20,363 nucleotides of DNA from a virus: positions 1 through 20,363 of IMG/VR virus record IMGVR_UViG_3300047300_000390. One strand, 5' to 3'. The notes below the pieces were generated by a model. That model was given only the letters and a program-made list of their open reading frames with translations, was not told the origin of the DNA and did not search any database. Below are positions 6,468-12,789 of this stretch, one piece after another. The translations under genes were made by a program, and so were the position numbers. How positions within the stretch are numbered: position 1 is the first letter of the stretch; each line of letters begins with the position of its first letter.

Positions 6468-7564
6468 TCGTAAAAAACTATCCAGGTACAACACAAGGCC
6501 ACACCCATACAGGTGAGGGCGCAGTAGCATCTGGTTCTACCGCAGACGCAGCAGCCATTGTTAATGGTCGTGTTGGTGTCATGGGTAACATTGATGGTGC
6601 AAACTACGGTGATGCACAACTCGGAGTAAATCCAGTTGGTACACCTGGTGGTATCCTATTGCCTGAACAAGCTCGTCGCTTCATTGATTATGTGTGGGAT
6701 GCTACAGTTCTCGCTAAGGATGGACGTAGAGTTACAATGCGAGCTAACACAATGGAACTTGAAAAGGTTAACGTTGGTGAGCGTGTAATTCGTGCAGCAG
6801 CACAGGCAGACCCTACATTTACAAATGCAGGCGCAACTTTCTCTAAGGTTGAATTGACTACTAAGAAGATTCGTCTTGACTGGGAAGTTTCAACAGAAGC
6901 TCTTGAAGATAACGTAGAAGGTGGAGCTCTTGAAGACCATCTCGTACGTTTGATGACAACAGCTTTTGCTAACGACATTGAAGATCTTGCGATCAACGGT
7001 GACGGTTCAACAGGCGACTTCCTTTCAATCATGGAAGGATTCGTTTCAAAGGTACAGGGTGGAGATTCACACGAGTCTCTCGTAACAGTTGAGAATAACA
7101 ACTGGACAACACCAGTACTTCAGGATATCATCCTTGCTATGCCACGTAAGTACCGTGCAATCAAGAACAACCTTAAGTTCTATGCTGGTACAGATGCATT
7201 CCAGGGTATTGTCAAGAACAACGGAACACTTGCAGATGCAATTGCAGAAGCATTTACTCCACGTCTTGGTGGTACAGAGGCTATGCGTCAGTCATACTAT
7301 GATGGAAACGCTCAGACATTCGGTGGAGCACGTACAACACGTGTTCTCGGTGTTGAGGTTCAGGAAGTTCCTTACTACCCTGCAGGATATGTAGATCTTA
7401 CATTCCCACAGAACCGTGTATGGGGATTCCAGCGTGATATCACTGTAAACCGTTTCTACCAGCCAAAGAAGGACACAATTGAGTACACAGTATTCGTCCG
7501 CTTTGGTATCCAATGGGAAGAGCTTGATGCAGTCGCATTCGCAACAGCAGCAAACAACTCATAA
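6455..7564 (+). CDS. Major capsid protein, HK97 fold
   Basis: Builds the icosahedral shell. The 369 residues show the order expected of HK97-like capsid proteins: an N-terminal arm (about 1-75) with HTH and VNPVGTPGGILLPEQ, then RRFIDYVWDATVLAKDG, an E-loop-like region around residues 85-130, a spine helix near LEDHLVRLMTTAFANDIEDLAINGDG (the capsid signature) and axial and peripheral domains, ending FVRFGIQWEELDAVAFATA. Of 20 arginine codons 18 are CGT or CGC, pointing to selection for strong expression. The start has a near-ideal ribosome binding site, and a terminator lies 20 bases after the stop. The Gly/Ala-rich N-arm is odd because the next gene encodes a diverged free copy of it. Whether the protease removes this arm cannot be read from the sequence. 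Confidence 0.93.
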   Translation: MSEDIVKNYPGTTQGHTHTGEGAVASGSTADAAAIVNGRVGVMGNIDGANYGDAQLGVNPVGTPGGILLPEQARRFIDYVWDATVLAKDGRRVTMRANTMELEKVNVGERVIRAAAQADPTFTNAGATFSKVELTTKKIRLDWEVSTEALEDNVEGGALEDHLVRLMTTAFANDIEDLAINGDGSTGDFLSIMEGFVSKVQGGDSHESLVTVENNNWTTPVLQDIILAMPRKYRAIKNNLKFYAGTDAFQGIVKNNGTLADAIAEAFTPRLGGTEAMRQSYYDGNAQTFGGARTTRVLGVEVQEVPYYPAGYVDLTFPQNRVWGFQRDITVNRFYQPKKDTIEYTVFVRFGIQWEELDAVAFATAANNS

Positions 7565-7584
7565 TCGCTAAAACGATTGACTTG

Positions 7585-7617
7585 GGGAACGGTGTAAAAG
7601 CCGTTCCCTTCAGTCTT
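7585..7617 (+). terminator. Terminator after the major capsid gene
   Basis: GGGAACGG (7585-7592) pairs perfectly with CCGTTCCC (7601-7608) around an 8-base loop, followed by TTCAGTCTTTTA. The T tract is interrupted, so partial read-through into the following genes is likely. This would let capsid mRNA exceed that of the connectors. Confidence 0.65.
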
Positions 7618-7632
7618 TTATAAGGAGAAAAT

Positions 7633-7872
7633 ATGTCATATCCAGGAACACCAGAAAGCCACACACACGTTGCTGAAGGGGCTATCGTGACACTGGGTAA
7701 CCCAGGAGTCATAGTAATGGGTCCAGGGGGCTTACAGGTCAATACAATGGGTACTATGGGGCAAGCAAACATGGGTGATACATCTGGGCCAAATGCTGTT
7801 AACCCATCTGGAACACCAAATGGTATTAGACTTCCTTCTCAAAATAATTTTGGCAGAGGAAGACGACGCTAA
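7633..7872 (+). CDS. Stand-alone paralog of the capsid protein N-terminal arm
   Basis: A 79-residue protein that aligns with residues 9-72 of the major capsid protein: YPGT is shared, then HTH, EGA, an AN-x-GD block, and VNPSGTPNGIRLPSQ against VNPVGTPGGILLPEQ (11 of 15 identical). The middle is rich in Gly, Met and Val. It lacks the capsid fold itself and ends instead in a basic FGRGRRR tail. No named family comes to mind. ATG 7633 has AAGGAGA (7622-7628) at good spacing, so it is a translated gene and not a remnant. It lies directly behind the capsid terminator. Possible roles: a decoration or cement protein that binds where the arm binds, an assembly regulator that competes with the arm, or a head-tail adapter. 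The similarity is seen in the sequence; the roles are inference. Confidence 0.8.
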   Translation: MSYPGTPESHTHVAEGAIVTLGNPGVIVMGPGGLQVNTMGTMGQANMGDTSGPNAVNPSGTPNGIRLPSQNNFGRGRRR

Positions 7873-7875
7873 TTC

Positions 7876-7884
7876 TGGTATAAT
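7876..7884 (+). promoter_or_regulatory. Extended -10 promoter candidate before the connector genes
   Basis: TGGTATAAT, a perfect extended -10, ends 16 bases before ATG 7901. The predicted transcript would begin around 7891, inside or just before the AGGAGGA ribosome binding site (7890-7896), so the promoter may serve an unusually short leader. No -35 hexamer is evident. Confidence 0.5.
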
Positions 7885-7900
7885 GACTTAGGAGGAATTA

Positions 7901-8239
7901 ATGTTTATTGATGATGATTTATCAAAAAAGACAGTTATGGAAATAAAGTCTTTTGCTAAAAAGAATAACATTGATTTAATGGGGGCAACAAAAAAGGCTG
8001 AAATGCTTAGTGTTATTGAAGGTTGGACACCACCAGAGCCAACAACTATAGCACAAGAGGAAAAGCTAAAGGTAGAAAAAGTAGCACTATTCTCAGAGCG
8101 TAATATATTCTGGAACGGTGTTGGAGAAGTCGTAAAAGGCTATAACATAGTAACCAAGGAGGTTTCCGAAAAGTGGCTTACCCACAGCAAGGTTCGCATA
8201 GCGACACCACAAGAAGTGGCAAAACACTACGGTAAATAA
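7901..8239 (+). CDS. Small protein with SAP/HeH-like N-terminal domain
   Basis: A 112-residue protein. Residues 8-42 (KKTVMEIKSFAKKNNIDL, then MGATKKAEMLSVIEGW) have the two-helix pattern of SAP, LEM/HeH or Rho N-terminal domains, which bind nucleic acid: a helix, a turn with Asp-Leu-x-Gly and a second basic helix. A Pro/Thr-rich linker leads to a C-terminal region with SERNIFWNGVGEV and KGYNIVTKEVSEKWL that is beta-rich and of unknown type. Small proteins with this domain are common between capsid and adaptor genes in siphoviruses, where they may contact DNA or the head-tail joint. The ribosome binding site is AGGAGGA. The next gene starts 2 bases after its stop. Confidence 0.7.
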   Translation: MFIDDDLSKKTVMEIKSFAKKNNIDLMGATKKAEMLSVIEGWTPPEPTTIAQEEKLKVEKVALFSERNIFWNGVGEVVKGYNIVTKEVSEKWLTHSKVRIATPQEVAKHYGK

Positions 8240-8241
8240 TT

Positions 8242-9222
8242 ATGATCATTCTTAGACTCCCACCATTTCCAATTGAAGTAAAATATGATGTTCCAATGCC
8301 AAATACAGAGTATCTATTTACAATTGAGAATGCTCCAAAGACAATTGAGGCATCTGAAATATTAATGTCTGATGAAAACTCTCAGATTACATTTTTGCTA
8401 ACAGGTGATTTTGTTACATACGACCATGATTATTCTGTCGCTATCTATGAGATTACTAATGAAGCAGAAGAGCATATTTTAGTTCAAGATATTCTTAGTA
8501 TTATTAGACCATATGTTGACCCACGAACACTTGGAACTACAGCAACAGAAATTGCACAGGCACAATATAACGAAAGAATTGCAAGAGCAATTATTGACTC
8601 TTTGATTAGTCGTGGTTTTACATTTGAGAAAAAGGTTCTTGAGGTAGTAGGTCAAGGCACTGACTATATGCCAGTATGGGAAACAATCTATAAGATTGAT
8701 GAAGTATATGAAAATGGAGTTTTAGTTTTTGACTCAAAACAATCACCATCAGCACTTGCAGGTTTTAACTATGTAATCACAAAAGATAGAACTGCATTAG
8801 TAAAGGTACCAGCAGACTCATCACAGTATGAGCCAAAAAATAGATCAGAGAGAAAGCCTCTAAAGTATAGAGATGCTGGATCAGATTCATTTTATGCATA
8901 TGCCCCATATGAAAATTTTGATAATATGTGGACAAACACAAGAAATCCAGCAGTAGCATTTCCAGAGGGATTTGACTATGTATTTGTATATGAGGCAGGG
9001 TATAAGGTTATACCAAGCGATGTTCGTGATGCAATGAACATGCTTATTGATGACTTAAAGTGTGGAAAGATGGATCACTATAAGGCATACATCACTGAAT
9101 ATCAAACAGATCATTTTAGACTAAAGTATGATTCTTCAAAGTTCTTTGGAACAGGAAATATTTTAGTTGACATTATTCTTGATAAATATATGACAAACTT
9201 ACGTACACCTGGGATGTTGTAA
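8242..9222 (+). CDS. Probable head-tail adaptor (HK97 gp6-like) with an N-terminal extension
   Basis: Would form the ring that binds under the portal. The 326 residues fall into a beta-rich N-terminal extension of about 95 residues, a helix (near 108-125, RIARAIIDSLISRGF), a beta-hairpin with the connector-like wording WETIYKIDEVYENGVLVF (about 150-167), and C-terminal helices starting IPSDVRDAMNMLIDDL and ending in GNILVDIILDKYM. That helix, hairpin, helix order is what adaptors show, but the protein is much longer than usual, so the extension may be a separate Ig-like domain. Position after the capsid gene and before the stopper fits. No clear Shine-Dalgarno precedes the ATG at 8242; it lies 2 bases after the previous stop, so coupled translation is likely. 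Its stop overlaps the next start (TAATG). Confidence 0.6.
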   Translation: MIILRLPPFPIEVKYDVPMPNTEYLFTIENAPKTIEASEILMSDENSQITFLLTGDFVTYDHDYSVAIYEITNEAEEHILVQDILSIIRPYVDPRTLGTTATEIAQAQYNERIARAIIDSLISRGFTFEKKVLEVVGQGTDYMPVWETIYKIDEVYENGVLVFDSKQSPSALAGFNYVITKDRTALVKVPADSSQYEPKNRSERKPLKYRDAGSDSFYAYAPYENFDNMWTNTRNPAVAFPEGFDYVFVYEAGYKVIPSDVRDAMNMLIDDLKCGKMDHYKAYITEYQTDHFRLKYDSSKFFGTGNILVDIILDKYMTNLRTPGML

Positions 9223-9671
9223 TGGTTACTTGTGGGTCTACAGATTTTATGAATCCGTTGTTAGCTGATGTGTATTATGCAATTATTACACAAAACGACT
9301 ATGGTAAGCCTACAAAAGAGTGGATCTTTGATAGAACAATAGCATGTAATGCTCAGCCATTGGGAAAGAAAACACAAGAAGAAATTAGTCCAGCTGTATT
9401 TTTACAACAAGATGGAAAGCTAATTGCTAGATCTAGAGAAGATATTAGAACATCTTCAAAAAATGAAAACCATGCATTAACAAATATACTTGTGACGAAC
9501 ATAAGATTTCCAGGGGATAACTTAGTTTATAGGGAAACCGCTGGTCCAAGAAGCGGTAGAGGTACAATGTTTGAGGTTGCTAGTCTTGAGCCATTTATTG
9601 GTGGTCTTCAGTCTATTGAATACTACTCAATGATGTGGCGTAGATCTGAAAACCAGACAGTTGGTGATTAA
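9222..9671 (+). CDS. Probable head-closure (stopper) protein
   Basis: A 149-residue, mostly beta protein that would close the portal channel after packaging and offer the tail docking face. The pattern of strands (DVYYAIITQND, KEWIFDRTIACNAQPL, ALTNILVTNIRF, GTMFEVASLEPFI) fits the small beta-barrel of SPP1 gp16 or HK97 gp7-type connectors, and there is a segment of charged residues (IARSREDIRTSSKNEN) that may form the loop. Support is mainly gene order: adaptor, this gene, neck, tail terminator. It starts at a TAATG junction with the gene before and ends at another with the gene after. Ten of 11 arginine codons are AGA or AGG, against the CGT preference of the capsid gene. Confidence 0.5.
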   Translation: MVTCGSTDFMNPLLADVYYAIITQNDYGKPTKEWIFDRTIACNAQPLGKKTQEEISPAVFLQQDGKLIARSREDIRTSSKNENHALTNILVTNIRFPGDNLVYRETAGPRSGRGTMFEVASLEPFIGGLQSIEYYSMMWRRSENQTVGD

Positions 9672-10348
9672 TGAAAGTCACAGTAGACGTAAAAGATCTT
9701 CAGAAAAAGCTTAACAATATAGCTAATTATTCTATTGGGTTTTTAGATGGTGCTCAAAAAGGAAAATCTGTTATGCTTAAAAACTTAGGAGCAAGCACTA
9801 TTACAGTTTTAAAAGAATACATAGATGCAGAAGCAAGATCAAACCCAAAAGCACTACACCATATCTACGAATGGTATCAAACAGGAAGTCCATCAGCAAG
9901 ATTGTATGACTTTAACTATACTGTCAGCGGAATAGGTTTATCATTTAAGTCAAGCTTTAAGCAGTCATCTAGCCTTGCCAATGGATCAAATGTTCCATTT
10001 TACAATAAGGCAAAAATAATGGAAGAAGGAATTCCAGTTAGAATTTCTCCAAAGAAGTCTGATGTTCTTGCATTTGAGATAGATGGGCAGACAGTATTTA
10101 CAAAGAACTCAGTAGAGGTTGATACACCAGGAGGACAGTTTGTCCAAGGATCTTTTGAAAAAATTGCAGATGAGTTTTTTAATATTTATTTCAGGCAGTC
10201 ATTCTTAAGAGCTTCTGGACTATATGAGCATATCAAGAAGCCAAAACTTTATAAGAGCAACTTCTATGCTGGATCTAAGTCAGGGGCTTCAGCAGGAGTT
10301 TCAGCAGGATTTAAGTGGATAGCAAATGCACAAATAGGAGTAGAGTAA
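9671..10348 (+). CDS. Probable neck / tail completion protein (HK97 gp10-like)
   Basis: A 225-residue protein opening with MKVTVDVKDLQKKLNN, the usual start of gp10-like neck or minor tail proteins, in which an N-terminal strand is followed by a long helix. The middle includes PVRISPKKSDVLAFEIDGQTVFTK, matching the beta-sheet of that family in which a Pro-rich turn is followed by paired strands. The C-terminal part has basic helices and a Gly/Ser/Ala-rich stretch (AGSKSGASAGVSAGF). All five arginines use AGA or AGG. It begins at a TAATG junction and lies just before the tail terminator, which supports the role. It could alternatively be a general minor tail protein. Confidence 0.55.
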   Translation: MKVTVDVKDLQKKLNNIANYSIGFLDGAQKGKSVMLKNLGASTITVLKEYIDAEARSNPKALHHIYEWYQTGSPSARLYDFNYTVSGIGLSFKSSFKQSSSLANGSNVPFYNKAKIMEEGIPVRISPKKSDVLAFEIDGQTVFTKNSVEVDTPGGQFVQGSFEKIADEFFNIYFRQSFLRASGLYEHIKKPKLYKSNFYAGSKSGASAGVSAGFKWIANAQIGVE

Positions 10349-10349
10349 T

Positions 10350-10898
10350 ATGGCAGATGTAAAACAAACGACAGGGTTTCCACCATTACTTTTAAATAAG
10401 TATGTCTTAGCACAGCTAGAGCTTCATGGCCTATATACCCCAAACCTAAATAGTGGCATGAGCTCTCCAATAGTAACTATTCAGTCAACCAATATTGATG
10501 ACCTATTTAAAGAGATTTCTATCCCAGAAGGTGGGACCTTTTTAATTGCTTATGATAGGCTAGTTCGCTATAAGCCAAGTACATTCTATAGGCACAAGAG
10601 AGAGCAACTGATTTATACTATTCATGCTTTGGATGAGGCAGTTGGACTAGACATATCAAGGGTTATTATTGAAGCCCTTGACCGCCAAGACTCATCTGGA
10701 CAGGACATTAACCAGTGGCTTATAGAGAATAAAGCCTCTTTGGGCAACCTAAACAATAACGTATTTTTCCATAGCTCCAGAGTATTCCAGGTTGATGAGA
10801 CCAGAGATCTGGTTGAGCTTGGCTCAATTAAGTTCAATTACCGTGGAAAGCTTATCATTGAGTATGACTACCACACCACTGGCACATTATACACTTAA
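10350..10898 (+). CDS. Probable tail terminator protein
   Basis: A 182-residue protein of mixed alpha/beta type, the usual size for tail terminators (lambda gpU-like), which stop tube growth and join the tail to the head. It shows a helix (PPLLLNKYVLAQLELHG), strands (FLIAYDRLVRYKPS, REQLIYTIHALDEAV), a helix (DISRVIIEALDR), and a C-terminal pair of strands ending GKLIIEYDYHT. Location between the neck protein and tail tube gene is the main evidence. ATG 10350 has AGGAG (10336-10340) and lies 1 base beyond the previous stop. Confidence 0.6.
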   Translation: MADVKQTTGFPPLLLNKYVLAQLELHGLYTPNLNSGMSSPIVTIQSTNIDDLFKEISIPEGGTFLIAYDRLVRYKPSTFYRHKREQLIYTIHALDEAVGLDISRVIIEALDRQDSSGQDINQWLIENKASLGNLNNNVFFHSSRVFQVDETRDLVELGSIKFNYRGKLIIEYDYHTTGTLYT

Positions 10899-10904
10899 AA
10901 AAGC

Positions 10905-10913
10905 TGATATACT
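10905..10913 (+). promoter_or_regulatory. Extended -10 promoter candidate for the tail tube gene
   Basis: TGATATACT lies in the 80-base gap before the tail tube gene. No good -35 hexamer is seen. A transcript from about 10920 would carry a leader of some 60 bases with AAAGAGGTGA (10965-10974) as ribosome binding site. Confidence 0.45.
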
Positions 10914-10978
10914 GTACTTTGAGGAAACACAACGCCAATACAATTTAATAACCCTATTTAGGAAAAAGAGGTGAAAAT

Positions 10979-11617
10979 ATGGCTAATTACAGTCGTGGTA
11001 CATCAACCAACATTATCGTTGGTGCAGCAGCAGTATTCGTTGCAGATACAACACTAGACGCATCTTCAGTTACAGCTTTTGAGTCTTCAAAGACTTTCAG
11101 AGACACACTTACTAATGATGTTGACTACACAAACGTTGGTTACACAATGAATGGTCTTGAACTGCAGTTCCAGCCTGACTTCGGTGAAGTTAAGGTTGAC
11201 CAGATTCTTGACGTTGCAAAGCTTTACAAGCAGGGAATGCAGGTCTCACTTAAGACAGCATTTGCTGAAGCAACACTAGAAAACCTTCTTCTTTCTTTGG
11301 CTTACAGCGATTCAAAGCTTACAGGAACAAAGTCAACTTCAGCAGGACAGGCACTTGACCTTTCTGCAGGAGACATTGGCGAGTGCCCAGTTGAGCGTGG
11401 TATCGTAGCAGTAGGTCCAGGAACAGGAGATTGCGTAGATTCAGCTTATGTAGAGCGTGTTTACACAGCGTACCGTGCACTCTCAATTGAGAATGTTACA
11501 GTATCTGCTAAGCGTGACGAAGCTTCAATGTTTGAAGTTTCATTCCGTCTCCTCCCAGAGGATACATCTGGTTCATATGGTAAGATCGTAGATCGTACTT
11601 GGACACCAGCATCATAA
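10979..11617 (+). CDS. Major tail tube protein
   Basis: A 212-residue protein that would stack as hexameric rings around the tape measure to form the tail tube. The first 60 residues have the N-arm of tube proteins: a short start, AAAVFVADTTLDASSVTAF, and then a beta-hairpin VGYTMNGLELQFQPDFGEVKVDQI, which is the most typical segment for this family. A helix-like stretch (ATLENLLLSLAY) and a C-terminal strand set with VERVYTAYRALSIENVTVSAKRDEASMFEVSFRLLPED complete the fold. The ribosome binding site is strong. Arginine codons are CGT in seven of eight cases, as in the capsid gene, fitting high expression. A strong terminator lies about 20 bases after the stop. Next come the two chaperones and the tape measure, in the expected order. 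Confidence 0.82.
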   Translation: MANYSRGTSTNIIVGAAAVFVADTTLDASSVTAFESSKTFRDTLTNDVDYTNVGYTMNGLELQFQPDFGEVKVDQILDVAKLYKQGMQVSLKTAFAEATLENLLLSLAYSDSKLTGTKSTSAGQALDLSAGDIGECPVERGIVAVGPGTGDCVDSAYVERVYTAYRALSIENVTVSAKRDEASMFEVSFRLLPEDTSGSYGKIVDRTWTPAS

Positions 11618-11638
11618 TTTAATAAATTATACGGCTTA

Positions 11639-11671
11639 GCCCACTTCTTCGGAGGTGGGCTTTGTTGTTTT
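11639..11671 (+). terminator. Strong terminator after the tail tube gene
   Basis: GCCCACTTC (11639-11647) pairs with GAGGTGGGC (11652-11660), one G-U pair, closed by a TTCG tetraloop in the very stable C(UUCG)G context. TTTGTTGTTTT follows. This should separate the abundant tube mRNA from the tail chaperone and tape measure genes. Confidence 0.88.
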
Positions 11672-11672
11672 G

Positions 11673-11681
11673 TGCTAGAAT
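11673..11681 (+). promoter_or_regulatory. Extended -10 promoter for the long chaperone, near-leaderless
   Basis: TGCTAGAAT ends 9 bases before ATG 11691 and directly follows the terminator T tract. No -35 hexamer and no Shine-Dalgarno are visible, as at the protease gene, where the spacing is the same. Confidence 0.55.
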
Positions 11682-11690
11682 AGATAGACT

Positions 11691-12398
11691 ATGGCAACAA
11701 CAATATATCCAATAAATAAAGTTATTTTATTTGGCGGAGAAGAACTAGAAATCATTCCTTTGAAGATTAAATATCTTCGTGAGTTTATGACCAATTTTGA
11801 CAAGATTAAACTAACAAAAAATGATGATGAAGCCATAGATGTTTTGGTTGAGTGCGTCAGAATATGTATGAAGCAGTATTATCCAGCAATATCAAGGTCA
11901 GTATCAGACATAGAGGACAACTTTGATCTGCCAGGAATATATCAAGTCCTTGATTTTGCTGCAGGAATTAAGGTCAACAGTGGCTCAGAACAACCAGTAA
12001 AAACACAAGCATTGCAAAGTAACACAACCTGGGAAGATTTTGATCTTGCTAAGCTAGAGTCAGAAGTATTTTTGCTGGGTATATGGAAAGATTATCAAGA
12101 ACTAGAACTATCCTTGTCTATGCCAGAATTAATAGCAACTCTGGAAATAGGTAGAGAGATGGATTATACAGAAAAGAAATTTCTTGCTGCTATCCAAGGT
12201 GTTGACCTAGATGCCGAAACTGGCAAGGGTGGACAGAAAGAATGGGAAGACCTTAAGGCTAGAGTATTTAGTAAGGGTGCAACATCTGATGCAGATGATG
12301 TTCTTGCCTTACAGGGAGTAAATGCTCAAAAATTAGGGTTTGGTATTGGGATGGGACTGGACTATGAAGACGGAAGAGACCCATCTCTTATGCTATAA
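11691..12398 (+). CDS. Long tail assembly chaperone (G-plus-T type, unbroken frame)
   Basis: Helps the tape measure and tube proteins assemble; not expected in the finished virion. The 235 residues have an N-terminal domain (1-96) with IIPLKIKYLREFMTNF, VECVRICMKQYYP and FDLPGIYQVLDFAAGIK, followed by a linker and a C-terminal domain starting TTWEDFDLAKLESEV and including MPELIATLEIGREMDYTEKKF and AAIQGVDLD. The second domain matches the downstream part that in most long-tailed phages is reached only by a programmed frameshift. Here it is in the same frame, so no frameshift is needed. The N-terminal domain is paralogous to the following gene. The start has no Shine-Dalgarno but follows a -10 element at 9 bases, so it may be translated weakly from a leaderless mRNA. 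Identification rests on domain pattern and position before the tape measure. Confidence 0.75.
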   Translation: MATTIYPINKVILFGGEELEIIPLKIKYLREFMTNFDKIKLTKNDDEAIDVLVECVRICMKQYYPAISRSVSDIEDNFDLPGIYQVLDFAAGIKVNSGSEQPVKTQALQSNTTWEDFDLAKLESEVFLLGIWKDYQELELSLSMPELIATLEIGREMDYTEKKFLAAIQGVDLDAETGKGGQKEWEDLKARVFSKGATSDADDVLALQGVNAQKLGFGIGMGLDYEDGRDPSLML

Positions 12399-12399
12399 T
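12391..12399 (+). promoter_or_regulatory. Extended -10 promoter for the short chaperone
   Basis: TGCTATAAT overlaps the stop codon of the long chaperone. Transcription would start near 12406, giving a leader of about 19 bases containing AGGAGG (12415-12420). No -35 hexamer is evident because the upstream bases are coding. Confidence 0.55.
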
Positions 12400-12424
12400 T
12401 AGTGTAGCCTATATAGGAGGAAAA

Positions 12425-12757
12425 ATGGCAACAACAGTACATGAGAGTAAAGAACTTACACTCATGGATGGAACAGTAATCAAAGTGAGACCTCTCAAGA
12501 TTTCATTACTACGCCCATTCATGACTAAGTTTGAAAAGGTGGCAGAGGTGGCAGAAGATAATGAGAAGTCAATGGCTCTCCTTATGGAATGCGTACAAAT
12601 TGCTATGGAGCAGTACAATCCAGATCTAGCTAAAGATATCAATGCTTTGGAAGACATTCTTGATCTTCCAACAGTCTATGACATTATTGAGGCAGCATCA
12701 GGAGTTAAGTTAACAGACGCAAATGCACTACTTAACACAGTGCTTGCAAATAACTAA
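12425..12757 (+). CDS. Short tail assembly chaperone, paralog of the long one
   Basis: The 110-residue protein aligns along almost its whole length with residues 1-96 of the preceding protein. Shared elements are MATT at the start, PLKI with LR-x-FMT-x-F-x-K, EC-V-x-I-x-M-x-QY-x-P, ED with DLP, and a final Ala-Ala/Gly-x-Lys region; roughly a third or more of positions are identical. It lacks the C-terminal T domain. It therefore corresponds to the short (lambda gpG-like) partner that other phages make by not frameshifting. It has its own promoter candidate and a good AGGAGG ribosome binding site, so it is probably made in excess over the long form. No second reading frame follows it before the tape measure. 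Confidence 0.8.
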   Translation: MATTVHESKELTLMDGTVIKVRPLKISLLRPFMTKFEKVAEVAEDNEKSMALLMECVQIAMEQYNPDLAKDINALEDILDLPTVYDIIEAASGVKLTDANALLNTVLANN

Positions 12758-12789
12758 AAAAACAATTAAAAAAAGGGAGGTGCTAGTTT

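Noticed and set aside
6688-7101. 137-residue open frame on the - strand within the capsid gene
   Set aside because: It is a shadow of the capsid coding sequence, with no ribosome binding site or family resemblance.
12757-12763. A AAAAAAC slippery heptamer next to the short chaperone stop
   Set aside because: It lies in the zero-frame phase but after the stop codon, and the -1 frame beyond it ends within about 20 bases with no T-domain. The T domain is already in the long gene, so no frameshift is needed.
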